From Archangium gephyra (GTDB lineage: Bacteria; Myxococcota; Myxococcia; Myxococcales; Myxococcaceae), in assembly GCA_003243425.1 (NCBI GenBank), contig QFQP01000036.1, positions 12,295 to 76,294 on the forward strand: a DNA stretch of 64,000 bases, read 5' to 3'. Position numbers and translations under genes: made by a program. Below, one piece after another: positions 61,689 through 64,000 of the stretch. Each line of letters starts with the position of its first letter. The stretch's first letter is position 1. The notes under the pieces were generated by a model. That model did no database searches. It worked only from the letters and a program-made list of their open reading frames with translations, and was not told the origin of the DNA.

Positions 61689-62309
61689 ATGATGAAGGCC
61701 AACGACGATGAGTGGCTCAAGAACTACGTGCGCAACACGCGCGGTCGCATGTTCAAGAGCGACTTCTTCGAGTTCTTCTCGAAGGTGCACCCGGCCACGC
61801 CGTTCGTGTTCTGGATTCCGCTCGCGACCGCGATTCTCGGTTACGGCCTCTACAACGGCATCACCCGCTGGCAGGTGACGGTGCCGATGCTGGTGGTGGG
61901 TTTCTTCTCGTGGCAGTTCCTCGAGTACTTCATTCACCGTGACGTGTTTCACCTCTTCCCGGGCCCCACGGCGCACGGCTTCCACCACAAGTACCCCGAT
62001 GACGACACGCGGCTGGTGATGCCGCTGACCGTCAGCATCGGGCTGGCCACGCTCATCGGCGGCGGGCTGTACCTCGTGGGTCAGCACCAGTTCACGCTGC
62101 CGTACTGGGCCGGCCTCGTTTACGGCTACCTCTGGTACGACTTCATGCACTGGTCGACGCACCACCGGAAGCCGCTGACCGCGTGGGGCAAGAAGCTGCG
62201 TGACCACCACATGGCGCACCACTTCGCCGACCCGCACAAGAACTTCGGGTTGAGCCACATGTGGATGGACCGCCTGCTGGGCACCGACAACAAGCGCGAG
62301 AAGAAGTGA
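61689..62309 (+). CDS. Fatty-acid hydroxylase / sterol desaturase family enzyme
   Basis: A 206-residue membrane di-iron enzyme. Histidine boxes are HRDVFH, HGFHHKYPDD, HWSTHH and HHMAHHFADPHKN, with four membrane helices (for example VFWIPLATAILGYGLY). It resembles FA2H-like fatty acid or lipid hydroxylases. The GTG of the SCO gene overlaps its stop (GTGA). Substrate: a lipid acyl chain, inferred. Confidence 0.87.
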   Translation: MMKANDDEWLKNYVRNTRGRMFKSDFFEFFSKVHPATPFVFWIPLATAILGYGLYNGITRWQVTVPMLVVGFFSWQFLEYFIHRDVFHLFPGPTAHGFHHKYPDDDTRLVMPLTVSIGLATLIGGGLYLVGQHQFTLPYWAGLVYGYLWYDFMHWSTHHRKPLTAWGKKLRDHHMAHHFADPHKNFGLSHMWMDRLLGTDNKREKK

Positions 62310-62965
62310 GCATCGCTTCACCGCCGTCGTTGCCGGGCCTGGAGCCCGTCTCGTTGCCCGTCTACCGCCGGCCCGCGTTGTGGGTCGCGCTGCTGGGGGT
62401 GGCTCTGGTCGGCCTCGTGGTGTGGAGGCTGAGCGCACCTCGCGTCGATCCCCGCGTCGAGCTGCCGGTGTTGTCGACGGTGCCCGCCTTCCACTTCGTC
62501 GACCAGTCGGGCGCCGCGTTCGACGCCAGCGCGCTCGACGGCCAGGTCTGGGTGGCGAACTTCATCTTCACCCGCTGCCCCAACATCTGCCCGAAGTTCA
62601 CCGCCAAAATGGGCGCGCTCCAGGACCGCAGCAACGGTGAGCTGCCGCAGCTCAAGCTGGTGAGCTTCACCGTCGACCCGGAGTTCGACACGCCCGAAGT
62701 GCTCAAGGCCTACGGCGAAAAACACCGCGCTGACTTCGGCCGGTGGACATTCGCCCGCGGCGCCAAACCCGAGCTCGAGAAGGTCATCCGTGAAGGCATG
62801 CTGCAGCCGATGGACTGGGGCGACGGCAAGGACCTCAACTCCGTCGTGCACGGCAGCTACTTCGCGCTCATCGACGGCAAACGTCAGGTTCGCGGCGTGT
62901 ACCGGTTCAGCGAACCCGGGGCGGTAGACGAAGTGCTCCGAGACGCACACATCCTTCTTCGTTGA
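62306..62965 (+). CDS. SCO1/SenC-family copper protein
   Basis: GTG at 62306 gives 219 residues: one N-terminal membrane anchor (PALWVALLGVALVGLVVW), then a thioredoxin-like fold with the copper motif CPNIC (FTRCPNICPKFTAKMG) and the distal His in SVVHGSYFALIDG. SCO proteins deliver copper to cytochrome oxidase CuA or act in thiol redox. It is coupled to the hydroxylase upstream. Oxidase genes are not in the window. Confidence 0.9.
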   Translation: MSIASPPSLPGLEPVSLPVYRRPALWVALLGVALVGLVVWRLSAPRVDPRVELPVLSTVPAFHFVDQSGAAFDASALDGQVWVANFIFTRCPNICPKFTAKMGALQDRSNGELPQLKLVSFTVDPEFDTPEVLKAYGEKHRADFGRWTFARGAKPELEKVIREGMLQPMDWGDGKDLNSVVHGSYFALIDGKRQVRGVYRFSEPGAVDEVLRDAHILLR

Positions 62966-63036
62966 TTCCACTCGCGCGTCACTCCGCTGTTGCGCAAGCA
63001 TCGACTTCGTCTCGGGGGAGTTGAGGGTCCAAGCAG

Positions 63037-64000
63037 GTGTCAGGTGCAGAGCGTCGTGAACATGTCCGTCAGCGCGTGTCCCGCGTCGAAGTGCGCGTGG
63101 CGAGCCGTGAGTCGTTGCAGGCCAGCTACCTGAGAGATCTGTCGACTGGCGGGCTGTTCGTTCGCAGCAAGAACCCGCTCCCGCCCGCGTCGGAGGTCGT
63201 CGTCGAGCTCTCGGTGGCCAATGCGCCGCCCGTGAAGCTGCGCGGCGTCGTGGTTCGTCACGAGGTGGCCGAAGACGGCACGCCGCGCGGCTTCGGGGTT
63301 CAGTTCTCGACGGTCGACGCCGAGACGAAGGCGTCCATCGAGCAGCTCATCCGCGAGAACCAGCCGCCGCCGGTCCCCGCTGGCGTCGACGAAATGGAGT
63401 TGGCGGAGCTGCGCGGCACGCTCGAGGCCTACGAAGAATCGATGGCCGAGCTGCGCGCCTCGGAGATGGACCTCGCGCAGAAGCTCGAGAACTCCGAGGC
63501 GGAACGCGCGGTGCTCGAACAGGTCGCCAACGAGCTCCGGGAGCGCGTGGCGTCGCTCGAAGGTGACCAGCAGGCGCACCGCAACCAGCTCGACGACGTG
63601 CTCGAGCAGCTCAAACGCTCGGAGGCCGAGCTCACCGCGCTGCGCGCCGCGTTGTCGCAACTGCAGGACGAGCTGGCGACCGCGCACGCCGCTGAGTCGG
63701 ACCTCGATGCGGCACGCGCCGAGCTCGAGACCGCACGCGCGCTTGAGCCCGAGCTGCTCTCGACGCGCGGCGAGCTGGAGGCGCTGCGCGAGACGTACAA
63801 CCAGCTGCAGACCGAGCTGGAAACGGCCCGGGCGCTGGAGCCCGAGTTGCTCTCTGCGCGCGGGGAAGTCGAGGCGCTGCGTGAGACCTCGGCGCAGCTG
63901 CAGAACGAGCTGAGCGTGGCCCAGGCTGCGCAGACCGAACTCGCGATGGCGCAGGGCGAGCTCGCCGGCCTCCGCGAAGCGACGACGCAATTGCAGAACG
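63037..64000 (+). CDS. PilZ domain plus long coiled-coil, cut by window edge
   Basis: GTG at 63037 begins SGAERREHVRQRVSRVEVRV; GAGGG 9 nt upstream is a weak ribosome site. Residues 1-105 are PilZ-like: the RxxxR entry, DLSTGGLFVRSKNP and GVVVRHEV, the usual c-di-GMP binding elements (RxxxR then D/NxSxxG). From about 120 the chain is a coiled coil with leucine heptads and ends in 31-residue repeats (ETARALEPELLSxRGE). The gene runs past the right edge. Likely a cytoplasmic c-di-GMP effector in motility or polarity. Confidence 0.82.
   Translation, partial: MSGAERREHVRQRVSRVEVRVASRESLQASYLRDLSTGGLFVRSKNPLPPASEVVVELSVANAPPVKLRGVVVRHEVAEDGTPRGFGVQFSTVDAETKASIEQLIRENQPPPVPAGVDEMELAELRGTLEAYEESMAELRASEMDLAQKLENSEAERAVLEQVANELRERVASLEGDQQAHRNQLDDVLEQLKRSEAELTALRAALSQLQDELATAHAAESDLDAARAELETARALEPELLSTRGELEALRETYNQLQTELETARALEPELLSARGEVEALRETSAQLQNELSVAQAAQTELAMAQGELAGLREATTQLQN
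63727..63912 (+). repeat. Two tandem 93-bp repeats in the PilZ coiled-coil gene
   Basis: Units at 63727-63819 and 63820-63912 encode ETARALEPELLS, GELEALRET and QLQTEL with few changes; a third, more divergent unit (QTELAMAQGELAGLREATTQ) continues to the window edge. Confidence 0.7.

Noticed and set aside
59708..62965. Biosynthetic gene cluster including MFS exporter, hydroxylase and SCO protein
   Set aside because: No core biosynthetic enzyme (PKS, NRPS, terpene or RiPP) nearby; genes are ordinary housekeeping or envelope types.

Overview
The window is a GC-rich (about two-thirds G+C), densely coded bacterial chromosome segment. It most likely comes from the Myxococcota, order Myxococcales. 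The lineage signs are a DUF2378/TIGR02265-type protein (a Myxococcus paralogous family), AgmX-like C-terminal domains, MopE-type and EGF-type cysteine-rich surface lipoproteins, and several ECF sigma factors. I saw no rRNA, tRNA, CRISPR array, transposase or integrase, and no stretch over 300 bp without a gene.

Layout. 1-8.8 kb: a truncated receiver-PAS-GGDEF protein, a divergent two-subunit acyl-CoA carboxylase (methylcrotonyl-CoA type) with a palindrome at its promoter, two exported proteins, a LysR regulator and a small membrane protein. 8.8-21.7 kb: large cysteine-rich lipoproteins and two ECF systems. One ECF factor sits in a four-gene operon (13.3-16.2 kb); its promoter matches, at identical spacing, a promoter in front of the neighbouring cysteine-rich lipoprotein pair. 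The second is fused to a membrane segment, carboxypeptidase-regulatory-like modules and a PDZ domain. 21.8-28 kb: proton-translocating transhydrogenase pntAB, a short coiled-coil protein, a probably frameshifted gene and another cysteine-repeat lipoprotein. 27.9-36.4 kb: an RND efflux operon with a Rossmann reductase, ilvE, sdaA and two small DUF proteins. 36.4-43.2 kb: a TPR protein, tandem paralogous membrane proteins, a GlcD/D2HGDH-type FAD oxidase, the DUF2378 protein and a degenerate receiver-GGDEF protein.

43.2-49.7 kb holds the translation genes rpsB, tsf, pyrH and frr. Between tsf and pyrH sit an AT-hook protein and, on the opposite strand, an ECF sigma factor overlapping a 541-residue protein. 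That protein joins an anti-sigma-like N-terminus, an AgmX/TonB-C-like domain and a DsbA-like thiol oxidoreductase. It is the most unusual unit in the window and could be an envelope redox-sensing sigma system.

49.8-64 kb: a 2-oxoglutarate/Fe(II) oxygenase fused to an AgmX-like domain, a 1270-residue MopE-repeat lipoprotein, a fused PabA-PabB synthase, an ArsR/AHSA1 operon with an apparently leaderless promoter, a CpaF-type ATPase, a TPR protein with a lipoprotein, a TetA-like MFS transporter, a fatty-acid hydroxylase, a SCO copper protein, and a PilZ coiled-coil protein cut by the right edge.

Themes: short operons with 4-bp stop/start overlaps (ATGA or GTGA), heavy investment in surface lipoproteins, and three ECF sigma systems, each tied to an unusual membrane partner. 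All functional calls come from reading motifs in the sequence; no database search was run.
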